Assembly: GCF_017302315.1 (NCBI RefSeq)
Contig: NZ_JAFLDT010000010.1
Span: 1 to 64,000 of the forward strand
DNA from: Zoogloea sp.
GTDB taxonomy: Bacteria > Pseudomonadota > Gammaproteobacteria > Burkholderiales > Rhodocyclaceae
Length of the DNA stretch: 64,000 nt
Direction: 5' to 3'
Shown here: positions 26,449 to 35,556 of the stretch, piece after piece
Layout of the letters: the number at the start of each line of letters is the position of its first letter
Position numbering within the stretch: the stretch's first letter is position 1
Program-made: the position numbers and the translations under genes
The notes under the pieces: generated by a model
Seen by the model: only the letters and a program-made list of their open reading frames with translations
Told to the model about the DNA's origin: nothing
The model's database searches: none

Positions 26449-28485
26449 ATGTTGAAACTGAATCGCCTGTCCCTTATCCACCAGATTGCCCTTGCCGCAA
26501 GCGTCGTCAGCATCCTGATCTTCAGTGCGCTGATCGCTTTCACAACTTACTTTACCGAACGTGCAGCACTCGCCAAGACGGAAGAGGAGCTCAACAATCA
26601 GATCCGGGGTATCGTCCGGATGCTGGAGCTCAGCTACGGTAACGCCACATCCCAGGCCAACAAGGGCCTGGCGCGGCTGAAGGACACGACGGGAAAACTG
26701 CGGTTCGGCCCCGACACCGTGGCATCCGGCACGTATCAGGTCCCGGTCGTGCGCAGCGGCGATCGCATCATCAACGGCAATACCGCCGTGCTCGAGAGCA
26801 TCAAACGCCAAATCGACGCAGACCCCGCCCTGCTGATCCGGGTAGGAGACGAATTCGTGCGAGGCGCCACCTTGCTCAAGACAAAGGACGGCAAGAGCAC
26901 CGAAGGCACCACCATTCCAGGAAACAGTCCCGAAGTAAGAGCACTGCTGGCAGGCAAGAGCTATACGGGCGTCGTGAAACGCGCCGGCAAGTACTACATC
27001 TCGGCCATCGAGCCCATTCTCGACGACGGAGGCAAGGTGGTGGGCGCAATCGCAGCCCGGGTGGATATCCAGGCGGATATGGATCGTCTGTTCAAGGCCC
27101 TCGGCGAGATCAAGTCGGGCGCCACCGGCTATGCCTACATCTTTTCACCCCAGGACGACACCACCAAGACGGAACTCATCCACTACCCCGGTCATGCCGG
27201 GAAGACCCTGGGCGAGATTGGCAATCCGGCACTCAGCGCCATCGTTGCCGAGCAGATTCGGCGCAAACAAGGGGCGATGACCTACGCCTGGAGCAGCCCG
27301 GAGAGCCCTGATATGGCGCCGAAGATGGTCGTGTTCGACAGCGCACCCGCCTGGGGCTGGATTGTTGCGACCGGGAGCTTCATTGATGAATTCACCGTGG
27401 AGGCCCGCCAGCTTCGCAACAACCTGATTGCCCTGTGCGTCGGGGGTGCGCTCCTGCTCACCATCGTACTGTTCTTCATCACCCGCAATCGCCTGTCACC
27501 CATCAAAGGCCTGCTTGAGGCCACTCACCGCATCGGAGATGGTGATCTGAGTGTTCGCTTCCCCGAAACTGCGGCGGACAGTGCCAACGAACTTGACCAG
27601 ATCACCCGCTCTTTAGACGGCACCACCCGCAAGATCGGAACGCTGATCAGCGACGTGATCCGCACCGCCAACACGGTCAAGGAGTCGGCACGCACCTTGA
27701 GGCTGGGCTCGGATGAAGTGGTCAACGGCACTTCCTCCCAGAGCGAGGCTGCTGCCGGCCTCGCCTCCGCCATCGAGGAACTGTCCGTCAGCATCAGTCA
27801 CGTGTCCGACAGCGCGGCACTGGCCCGCGACATCACCCAGCAGGCCAAGGCCCACGCCGACGACGGCGGCATCAAGGTCCGGAACATGATCAGCGGCATG
27901 GACCGTATCTCGGACGAGATCGGCAAGGCCGGCGAAGCCGTCAATTTGCTTTCCGAGCGTTCGGCCCGTATTTCCAACATCGGCAAGATCATCAACGAAA
28001 TTGCTGATCAGACAAACCTGCTCGCCCTCAACGCCGCCATCGAGGCAGCCCGGGCGGGTGAAAGCGGCCGCGGATTCGCCGTGGTGGCCGACGAGGTGCG
28101 CAAACTGGCTGAACGCACTGCCAGCTCCACCCGGGAAATCTCTGTCACCGTTTCCGAGGTACAGGGTGAGGCTGATCGGGTCGTCGCCATGATCAAGGGC
28201 GTCGCGAGCGAAGTGCGCGAAGGCGTCCAGTTCGCCACCGATTCGGGTTCCGTGCTCGACTCCATTCGCAACGAGAGCAACCGTACCACCAGCGCAGTCA
28301 ACGACATCGCCGACGCCATGCGGGAACAAAGCGCAGCCAGCCAGGACGTCGCCCGCGGGGTCGAACGGATCGCCCAGATGGCCGAGCTGAACAACCAGAT
28401 CACCCGGCACACCCACGGACAGACCGCGGTGTTGGAACAGCTGGCTGCCGACCTGGAAGCCAAGGTCAGCCACTTCCGGGTTTGA
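26449..28485 (+). CDS. Methyl-accepting chemotaxis protein with Cache sensor
   Basis: Chemoreceptor of 678 residues. Layout: an N-terminal membrane helix (about 10-32), a periplasmic Cache-type sensor (about 33-325) with the [11 protein letters not shown] and [13 protein letters not shown] segments seen in Cache_3-Cache_2 proteins, a second helix ([16 protein letters not shown]), HAMP ([11 protein letters not shown]), and the signalling hairpin with [20 protein letters not shown] near residue 518. The ligand is unknown. No C-terminal CheR-binding pentapeptide is visible. A sigma-28 promoter ties it to motility. Confidence 0.95.
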   Translation: MLKLNRLSLIHQIALAASVVSILIFSALIAFTTYFTERAALAKTEEELNNQIRGIVRMLELSYGNATSQANKGLARLKDTTGKLRFGPDTVASGTYQVPVVRSGDRIINGNTAVLESIKRQIDADPALLIRVGDEFVRGATLLKTKDGKSTEGTTIPGNSPEVRALLAGKSYTGVVKRAGKYYISAIEPILDDGGKVVGAIAARVDIQADMDRLFKALGEIKSGATGYAYIFSPQDDTTKTELIHYPGHAGKTLGEIGNPALSAIVAEQIRRKQGAMTYAWSSPESPDMAPKMVVFDSAPAWGWIVATGSFIDEFTVEARQLRNNLIALCVGGALLLTIVLFFITRNRLSPIKGLLEATHRIGDGDLSVRFPETAADSANELDQITRSLDGTTRKIGTLISDVIRTANTVKESARTLRLGSDEVVNGTSSQSEAAAGLASAIEELSVSISHVSDSAALARDITQQAKAHADDGGIKVRNMISGMDRISDEIGKAGEAVNLLSERSARISNIGKIINEIADQTNLLALNAAIEAARAGESGRGFAVVADEVRKLAERTASSTREISVTVSEVQGEADRVVAMIKGVASEVREGVQFATDSGSVLDSIRNESNRTTSAVNDIADAMREQSAASQDVARGVERIAQMAELNNQITRHTHGQTAVLEQLAADLEAKVSHFRV

Positions 28486-28499
28486 AAAGCGTCATCCCG

Positions 28500-28540
28500 G
28501 CGGGCCCGCCCCTCGAATGGGATGGGCCCGCACTGTTTTG
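28500..28540 (+). terminator. Inverted repeat, possible terminator after chemoreceptor gene
   Basis: GCGGGCCC and GGGCCCGC, perfect 8-bp arms with a 16-nt loop, followed by a short GTTTTGG. The weak T-run makes termination likely but not sure. Confidence 0.55.
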
Positions 28541-28612
28541 GAACACCGGCTTTCGGTAAGCACGGAGGGCCGTGTTAAACTCCCCTTTTGACTCAAACCC
28601 ACCCGGATCACC

Positions 28613-29863
28613 ATGTTTTCCAAGCAAAATACCCTCGCCAAGGTCGACCCCGAACTCTGGCAAGCCATTGAGGCCGAAAACCGCCGTCAGGAAGATCACA
28701 TCGAACTGATCGCGTCCGAGAACTATGTCAGTGCAGCCGTCATGGAAGCCCAGGGCTCCCAGCTCACCAACAAGTATGCGGAAGGTTATCCGGGCAAGCG
28801 GTATTACGGTGGTTGCGAGTTCGTCGATCTGGCCGAGCAGCTCGCCATCGAACGCCTCAAGACCCTCTTCGGTGCAGAAGCCGCCAACGTGCAACCGAAC
28901 TCCGGCTCCCAGGCCAACCAAGCGGTGCTGATGGCCTTCGCCAAGCCTGGCGACACCATCATGGGCATGAGCCTGGCCGAAGGCGGCCACCTGACCCACG
29001 GCATGCCCCTGAACATGTCCGGCAAGTGGTTCAACGTCGTCGCCTACGGCCTCGACAAGAACGAAGAGATCGACTACGACAAGATGGAAGCGCTGGCCCG
29101 CGAGCACAAGCCGCGTATCATCATCGCCGGCGCCTCCGCCTACTCCCTGCGCATCGACTTCGAGCGCTTCGCCAAGATCGCCAAAGAGATCGGCGCAATC
29201 TTCTGGGTGGACATGGCCCACTACGCCGGCCTCATCGCGGCGGGCTACTACCCCAACCCGGTGCCCCACGCCGACGTGGTCACCTCCACCACCCACAAGA
29301 CCCTGCGTGGCCCCCGTGGCGGCATCATCCTAATGAAGGCCGAGCACGAAAAGGCCCTCAACTCCGCCATCTTCCCGGGTCTTCAGGGTGGTCCGCTGAT
29401 GCATGTCATCGCGGCCAAGGCCGTGGCCTTCAAGGAAGCCGCCGAGCCCCAGTTCAAGCGCTATCAGGAACAGGTCATCGCCAACGCCCGCGTGATGGCG
29501 CGTGTGCTGGGTGAAGAGCGTGGTCTGCGCATCGTTTCCGGCCGCACGGAAAGCCACGTGTTCCTGGTCGACCTCCAGTCCAAGAACATCACCGGCAAGG
29601 AAGCCGAAGCCGCGCTGGGTCGTGCCCACATCACCGTCAACAAGAATTCGATCCCGAACGACCCCCAGAAGCCCTTCGTGACTTCCGGCATCCGCATCGG
29701 CTCCCCGGCGATGACCACCCGTGGTTTCACCGAGATCGAGGCCGAACGCATTGCGCACCTTATCGCCGATGTGCTCGACAGACCCAATGATGAAGCCACC
29801 ACCGAGAACGTGCGCGCCAAGGTTGCCGAGCTGTGCCGCAAGTTCCCGGTTTACGGGGCGTAA
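28613..29863 (+). CDS. glyA: Serine hydroxymethyltransferase
   Basis: PLP enzyme converting serine plus tetrahydrofolate to glycine and methylene-THF, the main cellular source of one-carbon units. The 416-residue protein has family length, with [20 protein letters not shown] near the start, [15 protein letters not shown], and the PLP-Lys motif [16 protein letters not shown] near residue 230. A TTAAAC -10-like hexamer lies about 30 bp upstream. It is followed after 27 bp by nrdR and then ribD, a conserved proteobacterial order. Confidence 0.98.
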   Translation: MFSKQNTLAKVDPELWQAIEAENRRQEDHIELIASENYVSAAVMEAQGSQLTNKYAEGYPGKRYYGGCEFVDLAEQLAIERLKTLFGAEAANVQPNSGSQANQAVLMAFAKPGDTIMGMSLAEGGHLTHGMPLNMSGKWFNVVAYGLDKNEEIDYDKMEALAREHKPRIIIAGASAYSLRIDFERFAKIAKEIGAIFWVDMAHYAGLIAAGYYPNPVPHADVVTSTTHKTLRGPRGGIILMKAEHEKALNSAIFPGLQGGPLMHVIAAKAVAFKEAAEPQFKRYQEQVIANARVMARVLGEERGLRIVSGRTESHVFLVDLQSKNITGKEAEAALGRAHITVNKNSIPNDPQKPFVTSGIRIGSPAMTTRGFTEIEAERIAHLIADVLDRPNDEATTENVRAKVAELCRKFPVYGA

Positions 29864-29890
29864 CACGCGTACCGGCAGGCAGGCCAGAGC

Positions 29891-30370
29891 ATGCACTGTC
29901 CCTTCTGCGGCGCCGACAACACACAGGTCACCGACACCCGTGAGAACGAGGACGGTGACATTGTCCGGCGCCGCCGTCGCTGCCTGTCCTGCGACAAGCG
30001 TTTCACCACCTATGAGCGCATCGACCTCAAGATGCCCCAGGTGGTCAAGAAGAATGGCAGCCGTGCCGACTACAGCCGTGACAAGCTGCTCGGAAGCCTG
30101 AGCCTGGCACTGCGCAAGCGGCCGGTCACCGCCGAAAGCGTGGAAGCCGCCGTTGACCGCATCGAGGCCAAGCTGCTCTCCTCCGGCGAGCGCGAGATTC
30201 CTTCCGAACGCATCGGAGAACTGGTGATGCGGGAGCTGAAGAAGCTCGACAAGGTTGCCTATATCCGTTTTGCGTCGGTCTATCGGGCCTTCGAGGATGT
30301 GGACGAGTTCTCGGAAGTGATCCGGGAGGTCAGCACCCGCCCCCGTGGTCGCCCCCCCAAGACATCCTGA
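29891..30370 (+). CDS. nrdR: NrdR, ribonucleotide reductase repressor
   Basis: Transcriptional repressor of 159 residues that responds to ATP/dATP. It has the N-terminal zinc ribbon (CPFC...[24 protein letters not shown]) followed by the ATP-cone ([20 protein letters not shown]) and a C-terminal helical part ([17 protein letters not shown]). Family length is normal. No NrdR boxes or nrd genes are in the window, so its targets lie elsewhere. It is translated 10 bp ahead of ribD. Confidence 0.97.
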   Translation: MHCPFCGADNTQVTDTRENEDGDIVRRRRRCLSCDKRFTTYERIDLKMPQVVKKNGSRADYSRDKLLGSLSLALRKRPVTAESVEAAVDRIEAKLLSSGEREIPSERIGELVMRELKKLDKVAYIRFASVYRAFEDVDEFSEVIREVSTRPRGRPPKTS

Positions 30371-30380
30371 GGGTTTTCAG

Positions 30381-31469
30381 ATGACCGCCACCGCCGATGA
30401 CTACCGGTGGATGGCCCGCGCCCTCGAACTGGCGAAACGCGGGCTCCTCACCACGACCCCCAACCCTCGCGTCGGCTGCGTCATTGTCCGCGAGGATCGC
30501 ATCGTTGGCGAAGGCTGGCACGTGCGGGCCGGCGAGCCCCACGCGGAGGTCCATGCCCTTGCCATGGCGGGCGAGCAGGCCCGCAACGCAACGGCCTACG
30601 TGACCCTGGAACCGTGTTCCCATTTCGGACGCACGCCCCCCTGTGCCGAAGCACTCGTCAACGCGGGTGTGGCGCGGGTCGTGGTTGCAATGGAAGATCC
30701 CAACCCGCTGGTAGCGGGGCGCGGCCTCGCCCGCCTCCGGGACGCAGGCATCGTCGTCATCTCCGGCGTTCAGGAGATCGAGGCGCGGGAGCTCAATATC
30801 GGTTTCATCTCACGCATGACCCGGGGGCGCCCCTGGCTTCGCCTCAAGGCGGCTGCCACCCTGGACGGCAAGACCGCCCTTGAGAATGGGGTTTCCCAAT
30901 GGATCACCGGCGAGGACGCCCGTCGTGATGCCCACCGTTGGCGCGCGCGCTCCTGCGCCGTGCTCACCGGTATCGGCACCGTGCGTGACGATGACCCGCA
31001 ACTCACCGTCAGGGCGGTGCCAACCGAGCGCCAGCCTTTGCGCGTGGTTGTTGATGCCCGCCTGGAAACCCCCCTCAATGCGCGTCTGCTGGATGGGGGG
31101 CCAGTCCTTGTAGCGGCCGCCATCCACGACACCGAACGCATTGCGGCCCTTGAGCGACGAGGGGCCGAAGTGGTGGTCCTTCCCAACGACGGCGGCAAGG
31201 TTGATCTCCAGGCCTTGCTGATCGAGCTGGGCCGTCGCGGTCTCAACGAGGTCCTTGCGGAAAGTGGCTTCAAGCTCAATGGCTCGCTACTCAAGGAAGG
31301 CTGCGTCGACGAGCTGGTCCTGTATCTCGCGCCGGCCCTTGTGGGCGACGCAGCACAGGGGCTGTTCAACCTGCCCGCACTGAGCAGCCTGACAGGCAAG
31401 CGCCCGCTCGCCTTCCACGATGTGCGCCTTGTGGGCCGCGATCTGCGCATCATCGCCCGACCTGATTGA
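30381..31469 (+). CDS. ribD: RibD, riboflavin deaminase/reductase
   Basis: Bifunctional enzyme of 362 residues for two successive steps of riboflavin synthesis. The N-terminal deaminase has the zinc motif HAEVHAL and PCSHFGRTPPCAEAL; the C-terminal reductase domain begins at RPWLRLKAAATLDGK and includes GIGTVRDDDPQLT. The ATG at 30381 gives the standard N-terminus (MARALELAKRG nearby). It follows nrdR by 10 bp. No other rib gene and no FMN riboswitch are visible downstream. Confidence 0.96.
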   Translation: MTATADDYRWMARALELAKRGLLTTTPNPRVGCVIVREDRIVGEGWHVRAGEPHAEVHALAMAGEQARNATAYVTLEPCSHFGRTPPCAEALVNAGVARVVVAMEDPNPLVAGRGLARLRDAGIVVISGVQEIEARELNIGFISRMTRGRPWLRLKAAATLDGKTALENGVSQWITGEDARRDAHRWRARSCAVLTGIGTVRDDDPQLTVRAVPTERQPLRVVVDARLETPLNARLLDGGPVLVAAAIHDTERIAALERRGAEVVVLPNDGGKVDLQALLIELGRRGLNEVLAESGFKLNGSLLKEGCVDELVLYLAPALVGDAAQGLFNLPALSSLTGKRPLAFHDVRLVGRDLRIIARPD

Positions 31470-31483
31470 CCGCCCCGCGCACG

Positions 31484-31553
31484 GCCCGCTTCGTCCAGGG
31501 CCGAATCTGCAAACCTTTGACAGACGCATGAAGTTTGCGTCATCGAAGCGGGC
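31484..31553. other. Nested stem-loop in the gap after ribD
   Basis: Outer perfect 10-bp arms GCCCGCTTCG (31484-31493) and CGAAGCGGGC (31544-31553) enclose an inner GACGCA/TGCGTC hairpin (31523-31541). There is no T-tract. It could be an attenuator, an RNA-stabilising element or a regulatory site for the envelope operon that follows. Confidence 0.5.
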
Positions 31554-31600
31554 GGGATGGCGTTAAGGAAGGCCCGCTACCGAAAACCACCCATTGTTTG

Positions 31601-32566
31601 ATGACGCCTCTCCGCCTGACCGCTTCCCTTGCCCTTACCCTCAGCCTTGTTTCCCATGGGCTTCACGCCGAAACCGCCATCATCCTGAACTCGGTAGACG
31701 AGAGCGTCAGCTTCGTCGATACCCGCAGTTACCAGGAAACCGGCCGCGCACCGGTGTGCAAGGAGCCCCATCACCTCATGGCGATGCCCGACGACAGTGC
31801 GGTCATCATCGCCTGCGCAGTCTCCAATGAGCTGGTGTTTCTTGACCCCCGTACCGGCAAGGAGCTGAAGCGCATCAAGAACATTTCAGACCCCTATCAG
31901 ATCGGCTTTTCACCCGACAAGACCTGGTTCGTTGCCAACTCCCTGCGCCTCGACCGCGTGGATCTTTACCGGGCAGCCGATTTCAGTCTGGCCGCACGGA
32001 TACCCGCGGAGAAGACACCCTCCCACATGGCATTCGACAAGGCCAGCCAGTTCGTCTTCATCACCCTGCAGGACAGCAATGAAGTCCTCGCCGTCGATCT
32101 GAAGACCCGCCAACCCGCCTGGCGGCACCCGGTGGGACCGACCCCCGCGGGCATCCACATGACACCCGACGACCGCTACCTGTTGGTCGGGATCATGGGG
32201 GCCGACTACGTGGAAGTGATCGACTGGCGCGCCCGAAAGACCATCACGCGCATCGTCACGGCCCGTGGCGCCCACAACTTCCTGCCCCGGGGAGACGGTC
32301 GCCACGTCTTTGTTTCCAATCGCACCATCAATGGCAGCATCTCCCTCGTGGACATGCAGGATCTGCGCGTCGTCGAGCGCTACGACGTTCCCGGCGGTCC
32401 GGATGACATGGAAATCCGTGCAGATGGCAAGGAATTGTGGGCCACCGCCCGCTTTGCCCGAAAAGTGCAGGTTGTAAACCTGGAGCAAAAGCAGCTCTCG
32501 CACTCGATCCGGGTGGGTCGCTCGCCCCACGGCGTGTCCTTCATCAACCACGCCCCAAGGCAATGA
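31601..32566 (+). CDS. YncE/YVTN-type beta-propeller, periplasmic
   Basis: Exported beta-propeller of 321 residues. A signal peptide is clear (MTPLRLTASLALTLSLVSHG, cleavage after LHA). Repeats with the YVTN pattern follow one another: ETAIILNSVDESVSFVDTRS, LVFLDPRTGKELKRI, VLAVDLKTRQPAW, YLLVGIMGADYVEVIDW and LWATARFARKVQVVNL. Such proteins bind ligands or nucleic acid, or act as lactonases; no catalytic residues can be recognised. It leads a three-gene operon, coupled by ATGA to the deacetylase-like gene. Confidence 0.85.
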   Translation: MTPLRLTASLALTLSLVSHGLHAETAIILNSVDESVSFVDTRSYQETGRAPVCKEPHHLMAMPDDSAVIIACAVSNELVFLDPRTGKELKRIKNISDPYQIGFSPDKTWFVANSLRLDRVDLYRAADFSLAARIPAEKTPSHMAFDKASQFVFITLQDSNEVLAVDLKTRQPAWRHPVGPTPAGIHMTPDDRYLLVGIMGADYVEVIDWRARKTITRIVTARGAHNFLPRGDGRHVFVSNRTINGSISLVDMQDLRVVERYDVPGGPDDMEIRADGKELWATARFARKVQVVNLEQKQLSHSIRVGRSPHGVSFINHAPRQ

Positions 32567-33303
32567 CGAAGATCCGCCCCATCGTAGCGGCAATGTTCAT
32601 GTGTGCCGCCAGTCTTGCCCATGGCGCCGCACCGGCGACCTGCAAGGGCACGCTCTTCCTGACGCTGGACACCGGCAACATGCGACATGCCGAAGCCATT
32701 GCCGAGATACTTGGCAAACACCAGATCAAGGCAACGTTCTTCGTCGCCCAGGAACGCACCGTGCGAGGTGATCAGGCCCTGGACCCCGCCTGGGGCGACT
32801 ACTGGCGAGCACGGGTGGCCGAGGGCCACGCCTTTGGCAGCCACACCTGGCACCACGGCAGTTTTCGCCAGGATGGTCCCGATGGCCGCGTCGCCTACCG
32901 CCTCATGGACGGCAGGATCGTAAGGCTGGATGCTGCAGAGGTCTGTGCGGAACTGAAGGCGCCTGATACACGCTTTGAGGCCCTCACCGGACGCCCCCTT
33001 GACCCTCTCTGGCGGGCGCCCGGCGGACGGACAACTCCGCTCACCCTCCAAGCCGCCAGGGCGTGCGGCTATCAGCATGTCCATTGGTCGCCCGCTGGCT
33101 TTCTGGGAGACGAACTCCCCTCCCAGACCCATCCCAATTCAATGCTGCTGGAAAAGGCGCTGAAGCATGTCCGGGATGGGGACATTCTGATGGCCCACTT
33201 GGGCATCTGGTCCCGCAAGGATCCCTTCGCCCCCATGCTCGACCCCCTGATCGCGGGCCTCAAGTCCCGCGGATTCTGTTTCGCCCGCCTGCCTGCCCCA
33301 TGA
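32563..33303 (+). CDS. Polysaccharide-deacetylase-like (NodB) exported protein
   Basis: Exported 246-residue protein with signal peptide (MTKIRPIVAAMFMCAASLAHG). The NodB fold is indicated by FLTLDTGNMRHAEAIAEIL, KATFFVA, GHAFGSHTWHHGSF, LWRAPGGRTTP and GDILMAHLG. The first motif differs from the usual TFDDG: it reads TLDTG, so one of the two Asp is Thr. The metal-binding His pair (SHTWHH) is kept. It may deacetylate a polysaccharide or act on another amide. ATGA overlap couples it to the propeller, and the next gene starts 4 bp before its stop. Confidence 0.83.
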   Translation: MTKIRPIVAAMFMCAASLAHGAAPATCKGTLFLTLDTGNMRHAEAIAEILGKHQIKATFFVAQERTVRGDQALDPAWGDYWRARVAEGHAFGSHTWHHGSFRQDGPDGRVAYRLMDGRIVRLDAAEVCAELKAPDTRFEALTGRPLDPLWRAPGGRTTPLTLQAARACGYQHVHWSPAGFLGDELPSQTHPNSMLLEKALKHVRDGDILMAHLGIWSRKDPFAPMLDPLIAGLKSRGFCFARLPAP

Positions 33304-34280
33304 ATGCCTTTCTCACCGACCTGTTCATCAGCGCGCAAGGCTGGCTCTTCGACCGTCTGGTCCAGCCGGTCCTATTTGCCCTGGGCCTGGCCGGGTACGT
33401 GGAAATGGGCTTTGAGGGCATCGAGTTCGTTCTCATGGGGATTCTCGAACTGGGTATTGCCTATACGGCTCTGCGCCCCCTGGAAGCCTTCTGGCCGGCA
33501 GAGCGCTGGCGCAACCGCCGGGCCGTTCGGGTGGACGTGATGTACACCCTGCTCAACCGCCTGGGCATCATCCCGCTTGCGGTTTTCACCCTGCTGGCCC
33601 CCGCCTTCATGGCGCTGGATGGCTGGCTACGCTTCCACAATGTGATTCCAAGGCAACTTGAAGACTGGCTGCCGGGGCTTGACACCCATCCTCTGGCAAG
33701 CTTCCTGATCTATCTTCTGATCCTGGATTTCGCCGAATACTGGCGCCACCGCCTCTCCCACACCCTGGGAGGGTGGTGGGCTCTGCATGGGATTCATCAT
33801 TCCCAACGGCAGATGTCGTTCTGGACCGACTCCCGCAATCATCTGCTGGACGACCTGATCGCGGGTATCTGGTTCGCCGGCCTGTCCTTGCTGATCGGCG
33901 TACCACCAGGTCACTTCATTGGCCTGCTGGTCACCCTTCGACTCGTGGAAAACCTGTCGCACACAAATACACGGCTCGGATTCGGGCGCTTTGGCGACTA
34001 CCTTATCGTGGGGCCCCGCTATCATCGCTGGCACCATGCCATCGATCTGCCCGACGGGGAAGCCTATCGCCACGGCTGCAATTTCGCGATCCTGCTACCC
34101 ATCTGGGATGTGCTTTTCGGCACCCTTCACCTGGGCGCGAAACTCCCGGCGACCGGCATACACGAAGACAGCCCGGAGGCAATGGCGGCCCGCGATGATT
34201 TCTGGGGCCAACAGAAGCTGGGGCTGATACTGATGTGGCGGGCTCTTGCCCCCCGCCGCCGCAGATCAGGCGCGACGTGA
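33300..34280 (+). CDS. Fatty acid hydroxylase / sterol desaturase family membrane protein
   Basis: Di-iron membrane oxygenase of 326 residues. The His clusters expected for the superfamily are present: HRLSH (about residue 149), HGIHH (162), a lone NH in RNHLLDD, and HRWHH (241). About four membrane segments surround them. It should hydroxylate or desaturate a lipid; sterol, hopanoid, ornithine-lipid or alkyl chains are all possible. Overlapping the deacetylase-like gene, it is the third member of the propeller operon. Its 3' end overlaps the convergent moeB by 15 bp. Confidence 0.88.
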   Translation: MNAFLTDLFISAQGWLFDRLVQPVLFALGLAGYVEMGFEGIEFVLMGILELGIAYTALRPLEAFWPAERWRNRRAVRVDVMYTLLNRLGIIPLAVFTLLAPAFMALDGWLRFHNVIPRQLEDWLPGLDTHPLASFLIYLLILDFAEYWRHRLSHTLGGWWALHGIHHSQRQMSFWTDSRNHLLDDLIAGIWFAGLSLLIGVPPGHFIGLLVTLRLVENLSHTNTRLGFGRFGDYLIVGPRYHRWHHAIDLPDGEAYRHGCNFAILLPIWDVLFGTLHLGAKLPATGIHEDSPEAMAARDDFWGQQKLGLILMWRALAPRRRRSGAT

Positions 34281-35021
34281 GAGGCACACCGGGCAGGCCG
34301 GATCGCGCCCGAGGCGGATCGTCCGCCAGTCCATGTCCAACGCATCCAGCAGAAGCAGGCGCCCGGTGAGCGTTTCACCGCAGCCCGCCAGCAACTTGAG
34401 CGCCTCTGCCGCCTGAACAGCGCCAACGATGCCCGTGATCGGTGCAAAGACGCCCATGACCGCGCAACGCACCTCTTCCACATCCTCGCCCTCGGGAAAC
34501 AGGCAGTGATAGCAAGGGCTGTCGTCATTGCGCAGATCAAAGACCGAGACCTGACCGTCAAAACGCACCGCAGCCCCGGAAACCAGGGGCGTGCCCGCCG
34601 CCACGCATGCACGATTGATGGCGTGGCGCGTCACAAAGTTGTCGGAGCAATCCAGTACCACGTCGGCGAGGGCGACCTCCTCTTCCAGCGCAGCGCCCTC
34701 AAGCCTGCACGCCAACGGAACAAGCTTCACCTCGGGGTTGAGACGCATCAGGCTGTCGCGTCCCGACTCAACCTTCAAACGCCCCACGCCATCCTGGCTG
34801 TGCAGGATCTGCCGCTGCAGATTGGTGAGATCCACCGTATCGCCATCCGCCAGAACCAATGTCCCGACCCCGGCTGCCGCCAGATACATGGCTGCAGGCG
34901 ACCCCAGTCCGCCGGCCCCCACCACCAGCACCCGGGACGCAACAATGGCCTCCTGACCCTCAATACCGATCTGGGGCAGGAGAATATGGCGAGAATAGCG
35001 CAGGAGCTGATCGTCGTTCAT
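34266..35021 (-). CDS. moeB: MoeB/ThiF-type adenylyltransferase
   Basis: E1-like enzyme of 251 residues that adenylates the C-terminal Gly of a small sulfur-carrier protein (MoaD or ThiS). Marks: YSRHILLPQIGIEGQ at the N-terminus, the nucleotide motif VLVVGAGGLGSPAAMYLAA, DTVDLTNLQRQILH, LDCSDNFVTRHAIN, and zinc-binding Cys pairs CYHC and CPVC. It lacks a C-terminal rhodanese domain. MoeB and ThiF cannot be told apart by sequence alone; no moaD or thiS lies nearby. Confidence 0.92.
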   Translation of the reverse strand: MNDDQLLRYSRHILLPQIGIEGQEAIVASRVLVVGAGGLGSPAAMYLAAAGVGTLVLADGDTVDLTNLQRQILHSQDGVGRLKVESGRDSLMRLNPEVKLVPLACRLEGAALEEEVALADVVLDCSDNFVTRHAINRACVAAGTPLVSGAAVRFDGQVSVFDLRNDDSPCYHCLFPEGEDVEEVRCAVMGVFAPITGIVGAVQAAEALKLLAGCGETLTGRLLLLDALDMDWRTIRLGRDPACPVCLSRRA

Positions 35022-35081
35022 GGAGAGTGAAAACAGCGATGCGGCGCCCGGCAGGCGCCGAAGATGCGATGAGCCAGGTGC

Positions 35082-35534
35082 CTACTTGAACTCCCGCAGG
35101 TCCGGCGGCGTATCGTCGTGATCCCCGTGGGGATGGGCAGCGTAAGCGCTGATATACACCTCGTGCGACTGCTTGATGAGACGCTCGGGGGAACGAAGAT
35201 TGTGCACCTGCGTTTCTTCAACGTAATAGATCAAGGCACGGTGCAGCCGCACGAAAAGCGGTCGATCAAGCTGAAACCCCCCACTGATCAGCGCGTCTTC
35301 AAGAAGCTCAAGGGTGTAGTCGAGAACGTTGTAATGCACAACGAGCGAGAGCTCGTGATGCCCCGGTTCAACCTGAACCCCCCTCAGCGCCGCCAAGGAA
35401 CGCTGCGCCTGACGAACCTGCCCCGCCGGAAAGGATTTGAAACGGATCTCACGGGTCTTGGCGATACCGGAGCCCGGATGATGATGACTTCCGTGCTTGC
35501 GTCCAGCCAGCTTGTAAGCAGTCTCACGTCGCAT
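35082..35534 (-). CDS. Unrecognised small protein with HMA-like fold pattern
   Basis: Cytoplasmic protein of 150 residues that I do not recognise. The N-terminus is basic and His-rich (GRKHGSHHHPGS). The middle, about residues 28-90, reads as strand-helix-strand-strand-helix, with LAALRGVQVEPGHHELSLVV followed by a helix ending GGFQL, like a heavy-metal-associated domain but without the CxxC. The C-terminus carries another His run (AAHPHGDHDD). I chose Met 35534 because GGAGGG then lies 6 bp upstream. It sits 22 bp after the CtpA stop and 60 bp before moeB, on the same strand. Confidence 0.75.
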   Translation of the reverse strand: MRRETAYKLAGRKHGSHHHPGSGIAKTREIRFKSFPAGQVRQAQRSLAALRGVQVEPGHHELSLVVHYNVLDYTLELLEDALISGGFQLDRPLFVRLHRALIYYVEETQVHNLRSPERLIKQSHEVYISAYAAHPHGDHDDTPPDLREFK

Positions 35535-35556
35535 CGTCACCCCTCCGGCATCCGAG

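Noticed and set aside
31470..31600. FMN riboswitch after ribD
   Set aside because: The conserved RFN core sequences are absent and the structure follows rather than precedes the rib gene.
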